A stretch of 64,000 bases of DNA from Bradyrhizobium paxllaeri (GCF_001693515.2 NZ_CP042968.1:1116001-1180000), one strand, 5' to 3'. Counted from the first letter of the stretch, positions 16,194 to 24,348 are shown. Program-made: numbers and translations. Notes: a model not told the origin generated them from the letters alone.

Positions 16194-16221
16194 GATGGGT
16201 TTCGCTTGCGCTCTACCCATC
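16194..16221. repeat. Palindromic repeat GATGGGT...ACCCATC, copy 2
   Basis: Seven-base perfect arms separated by 14 bases. Related to the shorter palindrome at 3791-3810. It covers the upstream ATG of the AI-2E frame. Confidence 0.6.
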
Positions 16222-16253
16222 TTACGGGGTTGCGTCGCGATGTCGAGGAGCGC

Positions 16254-16553
16254 TCACTTGCTCTTCTGGATCTTCATCACCGTATAGGCCGAGCCGGCCT
16301 GCTCCGCTTCGAACTCCACCTTGTCGCCGACCTGCACCTCCTTCAGCATCGCGGGGTCCTTGACGCGGAAAGCCATGGTCATGCCCATGTCCATGCCGAG
16401 GCTCTTGATCGGGCCATGCTTGAGCGTGATCTTGCCGGCGGCCTCGTCGATTTTCCTGACCTCGCCCTGGACGGCTTCGGCCTGCGCGCAGGCGGGCAGC
16501 AACGAGATCGCCGCGAACATGGCGGCGGCCAAAATCTGCATCGTCTTTTTCAT
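16254..16553 (-). CDS. CusF-like periplasmic copper-binding protein
   Basis: A 99-residue protein. AAGGAG lies six bases before the ATG at 16553, which decides this start over the ATG at 16559. A signal peptide (MQILAAAMFAAISLLPACAQA) precedes a CusF-type OB-fold: V-R-K-I-D-E-A-A-G-K-I-T-L-K-H-G-P-I, then G-M-D-M-G-M-T-M-A-F-R-V. CusF binds Cu(I)/Ag(I) through His and two Met residues; the His and the M-x-M pair are present. The Trp that stacks on copper in E. coli CusF is not visible at the equivalent place (SLGMDMGM). It probably delivers copper to an exporter or chaperones it. Confidence 0.88.
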   Translation of the reverse strand: MKKTMQILAAAMFAAISLLPACAQAEAVQGEVRKIDEAAGKITLKHGPIKSLGMDMGMTMAFRVKDPAMLKEVQVGDKVEFEAEQAGSAYTVMKIQKSK

Positions 16554-16575
16554 CGTCATCTCCTTGAGCTCGCTT

Positions 16576-17037
16576 TCACTTCACCGTCACTTTGCCGATC
16601 ATGCCGTAGTCGCGATGATCGGGGATCAGGCAGGAATATTCGAACGTGCCGCGTTTGGTGAACTTCCAGAGGATCTCCGCCGATTTCGCCGGCTTGAGGC
16701 GCACGCCATTGGGATCGTCATGCTCCATATGCGGGTGCTTCTTCATCTCCTCGGCGTGCTTCAGGTTTTCCTTCGTGGTGGCGAGCAGGAATTCGTGGTC
16801 TTCCTTGCCGACATTGTGGATCACGAAGCGGATCTGCTCGCCGCGCTTCACCGGGATGCGCGAGGGCGTGTATTCCATCTCGCTCATTTCAACTTCGATC
16901 GTACGCGAAGGTTTCTTCGGGTTGCCCGGCTCGCCGGCCGAATAGGTGTCGCGGGAGTGCTTGTCGTGGCTCTGCGCCGGCTGCGGCATGGCTGAAATGG
17001 CCAGCAACGCGATGGCTGTCGTCATGATGGTTTTCAT
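16576..17037 (-). CDS. Secreted cupredoxin-like copper protein
   Basis: A 153-residue protein with a signal peptide ending Q-P-A-Q-S, then a single cupredoxin domain. The N-terminal ligand is in V-G-K-E-D-H-E-F and the C-terminal cluster is Y-S-C-L-I-P-D-H-R-D-Y-G-M, giving the His, Cys, His, Met set of a type 1 copper site. A charged insert (EEMKKHPHMEHDDPNG) adds His and Met. It lies 22 bases upstream of the CusF-like gene, same strand, so a periplasmic copper-handling pair is likely. Confidence 0.88.
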   Translation of the reverse strand: MKTIMTTAIALLAISAMPQPAQSHDKHSRDTYSAGEPGNPKKPSRTIEVEMSEMEYTPSRIPVKRGEQIRFVIHNVGKEDHEFLLATTKENLKHAEEMKKHPHMEHDDPNGVRLKPAKSAEILWKFTKRGTFEYSCLIPDHRDYGMIGKVTVK

Positions 17038-17135
17038 TTGATGCTCTTTCTCTTACTTCGCCTGGAATGTGCCGCGCGGACGCGAGATCGTGCGCGCGCT
17101 GATGCACGTGGCTTGCCGGGATCATCAGGTCGGGA

Positions 17136-17549
17136 TCAAGCGATGGGGGGACGATACAGCAGCGGCGGCGCCTCACCCGGCGGGCGCCAGGAGTTTTCGG
17201 AGACGCAAAGCGAGATCGGCGGCGCGGGTCTGGCGATGGCGGGCAGATCGGCTGGAATCGCCGACAGGCAGAGCATGGCGCAGCACGGATTTGGCGAATC
17301 CTTGCCGTCATGTTGATGCTTCGCCTGCTCATGCAGGCCGCTGCCGGTGTCATGGTGTGCAGGCCCTGCGTGGTGCTGATGTGGGGAGTCCGCATGCATG
17401 TGCGCCGTCGCGGCCGGTTCGACCGTCAGGCATGACGCCCCGTCGCCGAGCGCCAGCGCGGCCCCGGGCGCCAGCACGCAGAGCAGATAGAGCAGGGCGG
17501 CGAACCACCCTGATCTGACACGCGCAGGTCTCGTCAGGCGAACGAACAT
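17136..17549 (-). CDS. His-rich secreted protein, paralogue B
   Basis: A 137-residue protein homologous to the one at 982-1419: the same M-F-V-R-L-T-R-P-A-R-V start, the same membrane or signal segment, and the same C-C-A-M-L-C and S-L-C-V-S-E-N-S-W-R ends. The middle is rearranged and His-rich (HMHADSPHQHHAGPAHHD). It sits 98 bases upstream of the cupredoxin gene in the same orientation, which supports a role in copper binding or sensing. No enzyme fold is recognised. Confidence 0.78.
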   Translation of the reverse strand: MFVRLTRPARVRSGWFAALLYLLCVLAPGAALALGDGASCLTVEPAATAHMHADSPHQHHAGPAHHDTGSGLHEQAKHQHDGKDSPNPCCAMLCLSAIPADLPAIARPAPPISLCVSENSWRPPGEAPPLLYRPPIA

Positions 17550-17617
17550 GGCGGCAAACTAGAGGCGATGGCTGATTCAGCCAAGGCCGCCGCCTTACCT
17601 ACCCCCACCACAACTGC

Positions 17618-18922
17618 ATGCCCAATATCGCGGCAATGTGGCTTGACGTTAGGCGATTTGCCCCCGAAGTTGCGGTCGCCGTGGCAATTTCTTCTGAGCT
17701 TTCCAAGGATTCCGACCTGTTCGTTCCCGACTCGCGCCGGGCGTGGACCCGGCTTGCCGTGGCCGTCCTGATTGGCTCGCTCGGCAGCGTCGGCATGTGG
17801 TCGGTGGTGGTGGCGCTGCCGGTGGTGCAGCTCGATTTCGCCGCGAGCCGCGGCACGGCCTCGCTCGCCTTTACGATGATCATGCTCGGCTTCGGTTCCG
17901 GCGCGGTGCTGACCGGCAAGATCACCGACCGCTACGGCATCGTCACCGCGATCGGGCTCGGCATCGGCATTCTCGGCCTCGGCTATGTCGTCGCGGGCAT
18001 GTCGACCTCGATCTGGCACTTCATCCTGGTGCATTTCGCCATCGGGCTGTCGTCGTCGGCGACCTTCGGGCCGCTGATGGCGGAAGCCTCGCACTGGTTC
18101 GACCGCTACCGCGGGCTTGCGGTCGCCGTCGCCGCCAGCGGCAATTACATCGGCGGCGCGATCTGGCCGCCGCTGGTGAATTTCGGCATCGAGCAGCTGG
18201 GCTGGCGCACCACCCATATCGCGCTCGGCATCTTCACCGCGGTGGCGATGACGCTGGCGCTGATCGTGTTGCGGCTGCTGATGGGGGCAGGCGGCCAGCG
18301 CGACCACGAGAACGCGGCCCCGCCGCGCGTGGACTTGCGGATCTCCACCAATGCGCTGACGGCGATCCTGTCGCTGGCCGCGATTGCCTGTTGCGTGGCG
18401 ATGTCGATGCCGCAGGTGCATATCGTCGCCTATTGCAGCGATCTCGGCTATGGCGTGGCGCGCGGCGCTGAAATGCTGTCGCTGATGCTCGGTTTCGGCA
18501 TCATCAGCCGCATCGGATCGGGCTTTCTCGCCGACAAGATCGGCGGCATCCGCACGCTTCTGATCGGCTCGGTCGCGCAGGGCACCGCGCTCTTTTTCTA
18601 CCTGTTCTTCGACGGCCTGACCTCGCTCTATGTCATCTCCGCGATGTTCGGCCTGTTCCAGGGCGGCATCGTGCCGAGCTACGCCATCATCGTGCGCGAG
18701 GCGATGCCGGCGTCGGAAGCCGCCACCCGCGTCGGCATCGTGATCTTCGCCTCCGTGTTCGGCATGTCGTTCGGCGGCTGGGTCTCGGGCGCGATCTTCG
18801 ACGCCACCGGCTCCTACATGGCGGCGTTCGCCAACGGGCTGGCGTGGAACGCGCTCAACATCGCCATCATGCTGCTGCTGTTGATGCGCGCGCGGCAGCG
18901 GCTGGCGATGGCAAAAGTTTAG
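17618..18922 (+). CDS. MFS transporter
   Basis: A 434-residue protein with twelve hydrophobic segments and a cytoplasmic N-terminus of about 45 residues. The MFS loop 2-3 motif is present as G-K-I-T-D-R-Y-G-I, and G-S-G-F-L-A-D-K-I-G-G-I-R is its equivalent in the second half. R-Y-R-G-L-A-V-A-V-A-A-S-G-N-Y-I-G-G resembles the monocarboxylate/oxalate-formate porter group. The substrate is unknown. An ATG at 17636 is an alternative start. The last four bases overlap the end of the convergent DUF4864 gene. Confidence 0.88.
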   Translation: MPNIAAMWLDVRRFAPEVAVAVAISSELSKDSDLFVPDSRRAWTRLAVAVLIGSLGSVGMWSVVVALPVVQLDFAASRGTASLAFTMIMLGFGSGAVLTGKITDRYGIVTAIGLGIGILGLGYVVAGMSTSIWHFILVHFAIGLSSSATFGPLMAEASHWFDRYRGLAVAVAASGNYIGGAIWPPLVNFGIEQLGWRTTHIALGIFTAVAMTLALIVLRLLMGAGGQRDHENAAPPRVDLRISTNALTAILSLAAIACCVAMSMPQVHIVAYCSDLGYGVARGAEMLSLMLGFGIISRIGSGFLADKIGGIRTLLIGSVAQGTALFFYLFFDGLTSLYVISAMFGLFQGGIVPSYAIIVREAMPASEAATRVGIVIFASVFGMSFGGWVSGAIFDATGSYMAAFANGLAWNALNIAIMLLLLMRARQRLAMAKV

Positions 18923-19323
18923 ACCGCCTGTCCCGCCTTCAGCAGCGAGCACCCGGTAATTTTCAGGCTGCCGTCGCTCTGCTGCTCCAGCGTGTACATC
19001 GCTTCCCAGGCTTCGCCATTGTCGTCGACGATGTGGACGCGCTGGGCGATGCGGCCGCCTGAAGAGCGCGCTTCGCCGAATTCAAAGCTCTTGTGGCGGT
19101 AGACCGGCGCATAGCCCTGCCGGACCATCTGCATGAAGATGTCGGCCTGCGGAAACAGCTGCTTGATCTCGGGTGCGGCGTGCGAATAGGCGGCTGCGGC
19201 ATCGTCGTTGGCGAAGGCCTGCTCCTGCGCACGGATCACGCCTTGAGCTGTGGCGACGTCGTCGGCCCTGGCGGGAGCGACGAAGGCTAGCAGGCAGGCA
19301 AGAAGCAGAACGACAGCGCGCAT
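18919..19323 (-). CDS. DUF4864 secreted protein
   Basis: A 134-residue protein from the ATG at 19323. A signal peptide (VVLLLACLLAFVAPARA) is followed by the DUF4864 pattern: I-R-A-Q-E-Q-A-F-A-N-D-D-A-A-A-A-Y, then A-P-V-Y-R-H-K-S-F-E-F-G-E and the late M-Y-T-L-E-Q-Q-S-D-G-S-L-K-I-T-G-C. The fold is probably NTF2/ketosteroid-isomerase-like. No function is established. The longer in-frame extension to 19575 reads through the promoter region of the opposite gene and is not used. Confidence 0.82.
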   Translation of the reverse strand: MRAVVLLLACLLAFVAPARADDVATAQGVIRAQEQAFANDDAAAAYSHAAPEIKQLFPQADIFMQMVRQGYAPVYRHKSFEFGEARSSGGRIAQRVHIVDDNGEAWEAMYTLEQQSDGSLKITGCSLLKAGQAV

Positions 19324-19573
19324 GAGGATGCTCCCGATGGTTCGCGATGAACCGGCAGTGCGCTGAACCAGTCTATCACGGCGCGGGGCAGCGACGATAC
19401 CGCCTGCGTCGTCGGCACAGACCACCGATTTGATCCAGATACGCAGCCCGGCCGATCCGGGTTCGGATACCGCGCCACGGTCGCGGCACATAAATGCAAT
19501 TGAGCGAGAATCATGCGCGAACACCAGGAACAAGCCGATGGGACTGTTCGTTTCTGTTCGGGAGGACAACCCC

Positions 19574-19852
19574 ATGACGCTCGCGCGTGGCAGTATCCGA
19601 GGTTATGAAATCGACCGGATGGTGCTGCTGTTCTCCATGATGGACGGTCCGAGGGAAATTCCCTGTGCCGTCAGCGCCTCGGCGATGGACGATCTGGAGC
19701 ATGTGCCGCGGACAGCGCCGGAGCGGCGCGAGGAGCAATTCCTTCGATTGCGCGACCGGATCGAACAATGCGCGTCGCGCAAGTTCGATGCCCGGGAGTT
19801 TGAGGGGAGGCCTCCCGGCATCATCATACGCAGTATTGATTTCCGGCGCTAG
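19574..19852 (+). CDS. DUF1488 family protein
   Basis: A 92-residue protein from the ATG at 19574 with a GGGAGGACAA ribosome binding site. DUF1488 features are M-V-L-L-F-S-M-M-D-G-P-R-E-I-P-C-A-V-S, then A-M-D-D-L-E-H and a C-terminal helix with R-D-R-I-E-Q-C-A-S-R-K-F-D. Small cytoplasmic proteins of this family are widespread in proteobacteria, without a firm role. The upstream extension in the same frame is not supported. Confidence 0.72.
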   Translation: MTLARGSIRGYEIDRMVLLFSMMDGPREIPCAVSASAMDDLEHVPRTAPERREEQFLRLRDRIEQCASRKFDAREFEGRPPGIIIRSIDFRR

Positions 19853-19889
19853 TTTCCGCCCGCTCGGGTCCGTTGCGACCCGGACACCA

Positions 19890-20690
19890 TCACGGTTCGA
19901 TCGTGATCTCGATGGTTGCCAGTTCACCAAATCGCGCGCAAACCTGCTGACCGGCGCGCACTGGCAGCATGCCGGTCATCGAGCCGGTCGAGATGGTCTC
20001 GCCCGCGCGAAGCCCGTCGCCCCAGTGCCGGCGCTGTTCGGCGAGCCACCACAGCGGTCGCAGCGGATCGCCCATGACGTCGGCGCCCTTGCCCTCCCGG
20101 CGCAGCACGCCGTCCAGTTCAACGCGAACCGGGACGGACGACAATCCGTCGCGCCAGTTCTCGATTCGCTCGCCGAAGACGTAGCGTCCGGACGCGCTGC
20201 CGTCGGCGAGAATGGCCGGCATCGGCGGTAAAGCCTTGCGCGCATAGCGGCACTCCGCCACTTCAATGCCGGCGTGGACCTCGCCGATCGCATCGCACGC
20301 TTCAGCAAACGTCCAGGGCTGCTCGCGCGGCGGCAGGTCGCGCGCCAGCGTGACGAAGAACTCGCATTCGATCAGGGGATCGAGCAGTTCGGCGGCCTTG
20401 AACCGCGCCGGCGAGGTGCAGGCGAAGCGGCGAAAGGTGCGGCCGTAGATCGGCCCGTCCAGCCCTAGCTTGCTCTTCACCCCCTCCGTCGTTCCCGCAA
20501 TCTTCCAGCCCAATAATTCCCAGCCGAGTTGCTCCGCCACTTTGCGGTTCACGGCGTAGGCTTCGGTTGACGTTTGCGGCACCAGATGGGCGGGTAGCGA
20601 CGACAGTTGGCAGGCATTGCGGCGGGCGCGAACGAGCAGATCCGCCAGTTCTTCCTGTTTCGGTGAAAGGGCAGTCATCTCCGCGGTCAC
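19890..20690 (-). CDS. 2-keto-4-pentenoate hydratase family protein (MhpD-like)
   Basis: A 266-residue protein of the fumarylacetoacetase/hydratase superfamily. Visible patterns are G-W-K-I-A-G-T-T, the metal-binding I-E-C-E-F-F-V-T-L (E-x-E pair), and H-A-G-I-E-V-A-E-C-R-Y further on. The length suits 2-oxopent-4-enoate hydratase, which adds water in meta-cleavage pathways. Its start overlaps the end of the crotonase gene (20687-20690, ATGA), so they are co-translated. The actual substrate is unknown. Confidence 0.87.
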   Translation of the reverse strand: MTAEMTALSPKQEELADLLVRARRNACQLSSLPAHLVPQTSTEAYAVNRKVAEQLGWELLGWKIAGTTEGVKSKLGLDGPIYGRTFRRFACTSPARFKAAELLDPLIECEFFVTLARDLPPREQPWTFAEACDAIGEVHAGIEVAECRYARKALPPMPAILADGSASGRYVFGERIENWRDGLSSVPVRVELDGVLRREGKGADVMGDPLRPLWWLAEQRRHWGDGLRAGETISTGSMTGMLPVRAGQQVCARFGELATIEITIEP

Positions 20691-21466
20691 CGGCCCTGAA
20701 ACACCGCGGCGCGCCGCTCGATGAAGGACTGAATGCCCTCGCGCGCATCGGCGCTGTTGAGCACGCGCTCGCGGACCTTTGGAATGTAGGCGATGGCGGC
20801 CTGCTCGCCCTGTTCGACATATTTCAGGGCCGCTTCCTTGGTGACCTGGATGCCGAGCGGCGCGTTGCCGGCAATGATCTTCGCGAGCGCCATCGCGCGC
20901 TCGACCTGCTGGCCGGCCGGCACCACTTCCTGCACCAGTCCGATTTCGCGGGCGCGTGCTGCGGTGAACTCATCGCACAGGAACAGATGATACATCGCAT
21001 TGCCCCAGCCGGCGCGCGACAGGAAGCGGAAATGCGCGCCGCCGAGCGGGGCGATGCCGCGTTTGGATTCCATCTGGCAGAAGCGGGCGTCGTCGGCGGC
21101 GACGACGATGTCGCCCGCCAGCATCAGCTCAATGCCGATGGTGAAGACGATGCCTTGCACCGCAGTGACGATCGGCTTCTTGCAGCGCTTCTGCAGCCCG
21201 AACACGTCGACATTGCCCTCCCTGAAGTTGCGCTTCTCGGCGTTGGGGCCGAAGAATCGGGGCATGTCGAGGCCGGCGGTGAAATCCTTGCCCTCGGCGC
21301 AGATGACGCCGACCCAAAGGCTGTCGTTGTTGTGCAGCTCCGTCAGCGCATCCGACAATTGCTCCATCATCGCCGGCGAGAACGCGTTCTTCTTTGCGGG
21401 ATTGTCGATGATGATCTTGAAGATGCGGTCGTGGGTTTCGGTACGGATCGTTCCTTCGGCGCTCAT
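20687..21466 (-). CDS. Enoyl-CoA hydratase/isomerase family protein
   Basis: A 259-residue crotonase. N-terminal I-D-N-P-A-K-K-N-A-F-S-P, oxyanion motifs A-E-G-K-D-F-T-A-G-L-D-M-P and A-V-Q-G-I-V-F-T-I-G, and the region F-C-Q-M-E-S-K-R-G-I-A-P-L-G-G. Length and C-terminal helices (I-Q-S-F-I-E-R-R-A-A-V-F-Q-G-R) are normal. It is the middle gene of a three-gene operon ending with the hydratase, divergent from a TetR regulator, so it probably serves one degradation pathway. Confidence 0.9.
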   Translation of the reverse strand: MSAEGTIRTETHDRIFKIIIDNPAKKNAFSPAMMEQLSDALTELHNNDSLWVGVICAEGKDFTAGLDMPRFFGPNAEKRNFREGNVDVFGLQKRCKKPIVTAVQGIVFTIGIELMLAGDIVVAADDARFCQMESKRGIAPLGGAHFRFLSRAGWGNAMYHLFLCDEFTAARAREIGLVQEVVPAGQQVERAMALAKIIAGNAPLGIQVTKEAALKYVEQGEQAAIAYIPKVRERVLNSADAREGIQSFIERRAAVFQGR

Positions 21467-21514
21467 GGTCGTCCTCTCGAATGTTTCTGGAATGATTATT
21501 GCGGTCGCGCGTTG

Positions 21515-22003
21515 CTATCGCTCGTATCTGACGGCGAGCGCGGTGCGGATCGCCGCCGCCCGCTCCGGCGAGAAATGCGACGCGCCATGTTCGAGCAGGT
21601 CGAGGAACGACAGCACGCCGCCGCGCGATCCCCAGCTTCCTTCCTCGATGATGCGGAAATTGATCCACCAGGCGGGCGAGGGGGCCTTCATCCCGCAGGC
21701 CTCCGCCAGCGCGCGATGGATGTTGCGGATGACGGTGGCGCGATCCTCGCGCGTCCAGCAGAAGTCCATCACCGCGACATCGATCAACATGACATCGCTT
21801 GGTTTGTCGGAGAGTAACTCGCCACCGTGGGCGATCATGTCGAGCGGCCGCTCGGCGAAATGCACCTGATAGCCGCGGCGCGCCTCCGGCGTGAGCTTGC
21901 CGACCTCCGGCACCAGCACGGCATCCGTCAGCGTCTTTGCCAGTACGCGCCGCTGATCGGCGTTCAGCCGACCCTGCGGCGTCATCACGTGGATAAACGT
22001 CAT
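21515..22003 (-). CDS. Tautomerase-like small protein
   Basis: A 162-residue protein, first gene of the operon. It has two repeats of a short beta-alpha unit: T-F-I-H-V-M-T-P-Q-G-R-L-N-A-D-Q-R-R-V-L and M-L-I-D-V-A-V-M-D-F-C-W-T-R-E-D-R-A. This resembles fused tautomerase or 4-oxalocrotonate tautomerase-like proteins. The catalytic N-terminal proline of that superfamily is not at position 2 (Thr here), so activity is uncertain. The context (hydratase, crotonase) fits aromatic-acid or unsaturated-acid catabolism. Confidence 0.6.
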   Translation of the reverse strand: MTFIHVMTPQGRLNADQRRVLAKTLTDAVLVPEVGKLTPEARRGYQVHFAERPLDMIAHGGELLSDKPSDVMLIDVAVMDFCWTREDRATVIRNIHRALAEACGMKAPSPAWWINFRIIEEGSWGSRGGVLSFLDLLEHGASHFSPERAAAIRTALAVRYER

Positions 22004-22034
22004 GGCGTGCTCCTCCTGCCGGCATGTTCTTGAC

Positions 22035-22084
22035 TATGACAATCGTCATAACTTCACATGGGGCTGGCTATGTCAAGTGTCATA
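22035..22084. promoter_or_regulatory. Two operator-like palindromes between the catabolic operon and the TetR gene
   Basis: TATGACAATCGTCATA (22035-22050) and TATGTCAAGTGTCATA (22069-22084) share the half-sites TATGxC and GTCATA, and their centres are 34 bases apart. They lie in the 116-base divergent promoter between 22003 and 22120, the usual place for autoregulating TetR repressors. Confidence 0.75.
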
Positions 22085-22119
22085 TTATAGGATATGCCAT
22101 TCCGCCGGAGAGGATCCCG

Positions 22120-22731
22120 ATGACGTCAGATACCCGCGCCAAGATGGTGGCAGGCGCCGCCGACCTGATGAGCCGCCGCGGCGTCAACGCCACCAGCATG
22201 CGCGAGGTGGTGCGCCATACCGGCACGCCGCGCGGTTCGATCGGCCATCATTTTCCGCGCGGCAAGCAGCAGCTGATCGAGGATGCGGTGGTGTTCGCAG
22301 GGAGGCAGGTCTCGGGGCCGCTGGAGCATCTTGTGCAGTCGCGCGGTGCGATCGCAGGCCTGCGCACGTTCATCGGCCTGTGGCGCCAGACGCTGGAGAA
22401 ATCGAAGTTCCAGGCCGGCTGTCCGGTGCTTGCGGTCGCGGTCGAGCAGTATGTCAACGACGCGACGGAGAAGGACGGCGCGCCTGACGAAGCCGCGCAG
22501 CAACATCTGCTCGACCTCGCCGACGGTGTGTTCGCCGACTGGCAGCGCATCATGTTCACGGCGCTGCGCCGCGAGGGCGTGGCGCCCGCCCGCGCCCGGC
22601 GGCTGGCGGCGCTCGTCATCGCATCGACGGAGGGGACGGTTGCGATGTGCCGCGCCGCGCGCAGCGCCCAGCCGCTCGACGATGTCAGGCAGGAGCTCGA
22701 ACTGCTGCTGTCGAGCGCGCTGGCGAAGTGA
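22120..22731 (+). CDS. TetR/AcrR-family regulator
   Basis: A 203-residue protein; GGAGAGGA lies just before the ATG at 22120, which rules out the longer frame. The N-terminal helix-turn-helix reads A-A-D-L-M-S-R-R-G-V-N-A-T-S-M-R-E-V-V-R-H-T-G-T-P-R-G-S-I-G-H-H-F, the TetR pattern. The C-terminal half is the all-helical ligand domain, with a late G-C-P-V-L-A-V-A-V-E region resembling the LmrA/YxaF subgroup. It is probably the repressor of the divergent operon at 19890-22003. Confidence 0.9.
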   Translation: MTSDTRAKMVAGAADLMSRRGVNATSMREVVRHTGTPRGSIGHHFPRGKQQLIEDAVVFAGRQVSGPLEHLVQSRGAIAGLRTFIGLWRQTLEKSKFQAGCPVLAVAVEQYVNDATEKDGAPDEAAQQHLLDLADGVFADWQRIMFTALRREGVAPARARRLAALVIASTEGTVAMCRAARSAQPLDDVRQELELLLSSALAK

Positions 22732-22752
22732 GGCCGCTGTTGCTGGAAGCAC

Positions 22753-24348
22753 TCACGATGCCAGCGCGGTCAGAAGCATTCGCGCGAGGTCGGCGCTGAC
22801 ATAGGGCTTTGGCAGCAGCAGCACGCCGGCATCGAGACGGCCATGATGTATGAGGGCATTCTCGGCATAACCGGAGGTATATAGCACTTTCAGCTCCGGA
22901 CGCCTTTTGATCCCCTCGGTCGCAAGCTGGCGGCCATTCACGCCACCGGGGAGCATCACGTCCGTGAACAGCAGGTCAATGCGTTCGGGTCCATCGATGA
23001 TTGCCAGCGCTTCGGCAGCATTGCCGGCGGCGAGCGTGCGGAATCCGAAGCGGGTGATTTGCGCCACGACATATTCGCGGACCAGCGGGTCGTCCTCGAC
23101 AATCAGGATAGACTGGTCGCTATGTTCGCCCGCATATCCGCCGGTTTCGCCGGCCGGCTCCTCCGGGCCACCACCCGTGGCGTGCGGCAGATATAGCTTC
23201 ACGGTCGTGCCGTGGCCTTCTTCGCTGTAGATCTTGATATGTCCGTTCGACTGTTTAACGAAGCCATACACCATGCTCAGGCCGAGCCCGGATCCTTTCC
23301 CGACCTCCTTGGTGGTAAAGAATGGCTCAAATACCTTTTCGAGCAGGTTGCTCGGGATTCCATCCCCGGTGTCACTCACTGCAATCATGACGTAGTTGCC
23401 CGGTCTGACCTCGCTATTCAGGCGAGCGTAGTTCTCATCGAGCGCCACATTCTTGGTTTCCAGCGTCAGCTTGCCGCCGTTAGGCATGGCGTCACGCGCA
23501 TTCAGGGCCAGGTTCAGAATCGCGGTCGAGAGCTGACTGGGATCAATCAGAGCCGGTGCGGAATCGTGCGCCAGCATCGATTCAATTTCGATGTGCTCGC
23601 CGAGAGTCGGTCGCAGCAGACCCGCTGCATCGATCACCAACGCATTGACGTCGGTGTTGCGCGGCTGCAGCGGCTGTCGACGGGAGAACGCCAACAAATG
23701 CTTCGTCAGCTCGGCGCCCCTGGCCGCGGCTCCGCTGATCAGATTGGTTATCTGAACGAGATGTGGACGATCCTTGACGGCATCGCTGAGGATCTCGATG
23801 GTCCCCGTGATCACGGTCAGAATGTTGTTGAAGTCGTGCGCGACGCCACCGGTGAGCTGGCCGATGGCCTCCATCCTCTGGGCCTGCTGGATTTTGGATT
23901 CGGTGGCCTCCTTCTCCTCAAAACGCTTGACCATGGCCTCGGCCTCGCGGCGTTGCCTGACCTCCTCCTCGAGTGCGGCATAGGCATTCGCGAGCTGAAT
24001 GCGCGTGGGCAGCACCAGGATCCGCGGCAACGCCAGCAGTAGAACTGCCGTGATCGCGACCGAGATCAGCGCCAGGACAGCTTTGATCAGGGCCTCGATT
24101 TCATAGGCCGGCACCCATACGGTGTAAATCGACAGCAGGCGACTCACGCCGCAAACCGCGACGAAGATCGCAAATATCAAGAATACGCCGCGGAACATCA
24201 GCTCACGGTGGCGCCGCCACACGAAGAACGCGAGAACGAACGCCGTAACAAAAAAGGCGCCGGCGAGCATTGCGTCGGAAACGACATTCAGCCAGACCAA
24301 TTCCGGCTTCCACAACAGGCACGCGCCGTGCTCGGTGAGCTTTGACAT
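22753..24348 (-). CDS. Hybrid histidine kinase with ethylene-receptor-like membrane domain
   Basis: 531 residues from the ATG at 24348. Residues 20-112 have three transmembrane helices arranged as in plant/cyanobacterial ETR1-type sensors: S-D at 24-25, C-G-V-S-R at 66-70 and a third helix ending A-L-P-R-I. A coiled coil (120-158) leads to HisKA with H171 in G-G-V-A-H-D-F-N-N, then HATPase boxes (N-A-R-D-A-M, D-T-G-D-G-I, G-S-G-L-G-L-S). The C-terminal receiver has E-D-D and F-T-D-V-M-L-P. The copper-coordinating His of ETR1 (C-G-x-x-H) is Arg here. It lacks an adjacent response-regulator gene; output is presumably phosphorelay. Confidence 0.88.
   Translation of the reverse strand: MSKLTEHGACLLWKPELVWLNVVSDAMLAGAFFVTAFVLAFFVWRRHRELMFRGVFLIFAIFVAVCGVSRLLSIYTVWVPAYEIEALIKAVLALISVAITAVLLLALPRILVLPTRIQLANAYAALEEEVRQRREAEAMVKRFEEKEATESKIQQAQRMEAIGQLTGGVAHDFNNILTVITGTIEILSDAVKDRPHLVQITNLISGAAARGAELTKHLLAFSRRQPLQPRNTDVNALVIDAAGLLRPTLGEHIEIESMLAHDSAPALIDPSQLSTAILNLALNARDAMPNGGKLTLETKNVALDENYARLNSEVRPGNYVMIAVSDTGDGIPSNLLEKVFEPFFTTKEVGKGSGLGLSMVYGFVKQSNGHIKIYSEEGHGTTVKLYLPHATGGGPEEPAGETGGYAGEHSDQSILIVEDDPLVREYVVAQITRFGFRTLAAGNAAEALAIIDGPERIDLLFTDVMLPGGVNGRQLATEGIKRRPELKVLYTSGYAENALIHHGRLDAGVLLLPKPYVSADLARMLLTALAS

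Noticed and set aside
17534..18952. Long minus-strand frame opposite the MFS transporter
   Set aside because: Arg/His/Asp-rich composition without any domain; the plus strand encodes a clear 12-helix transporter.
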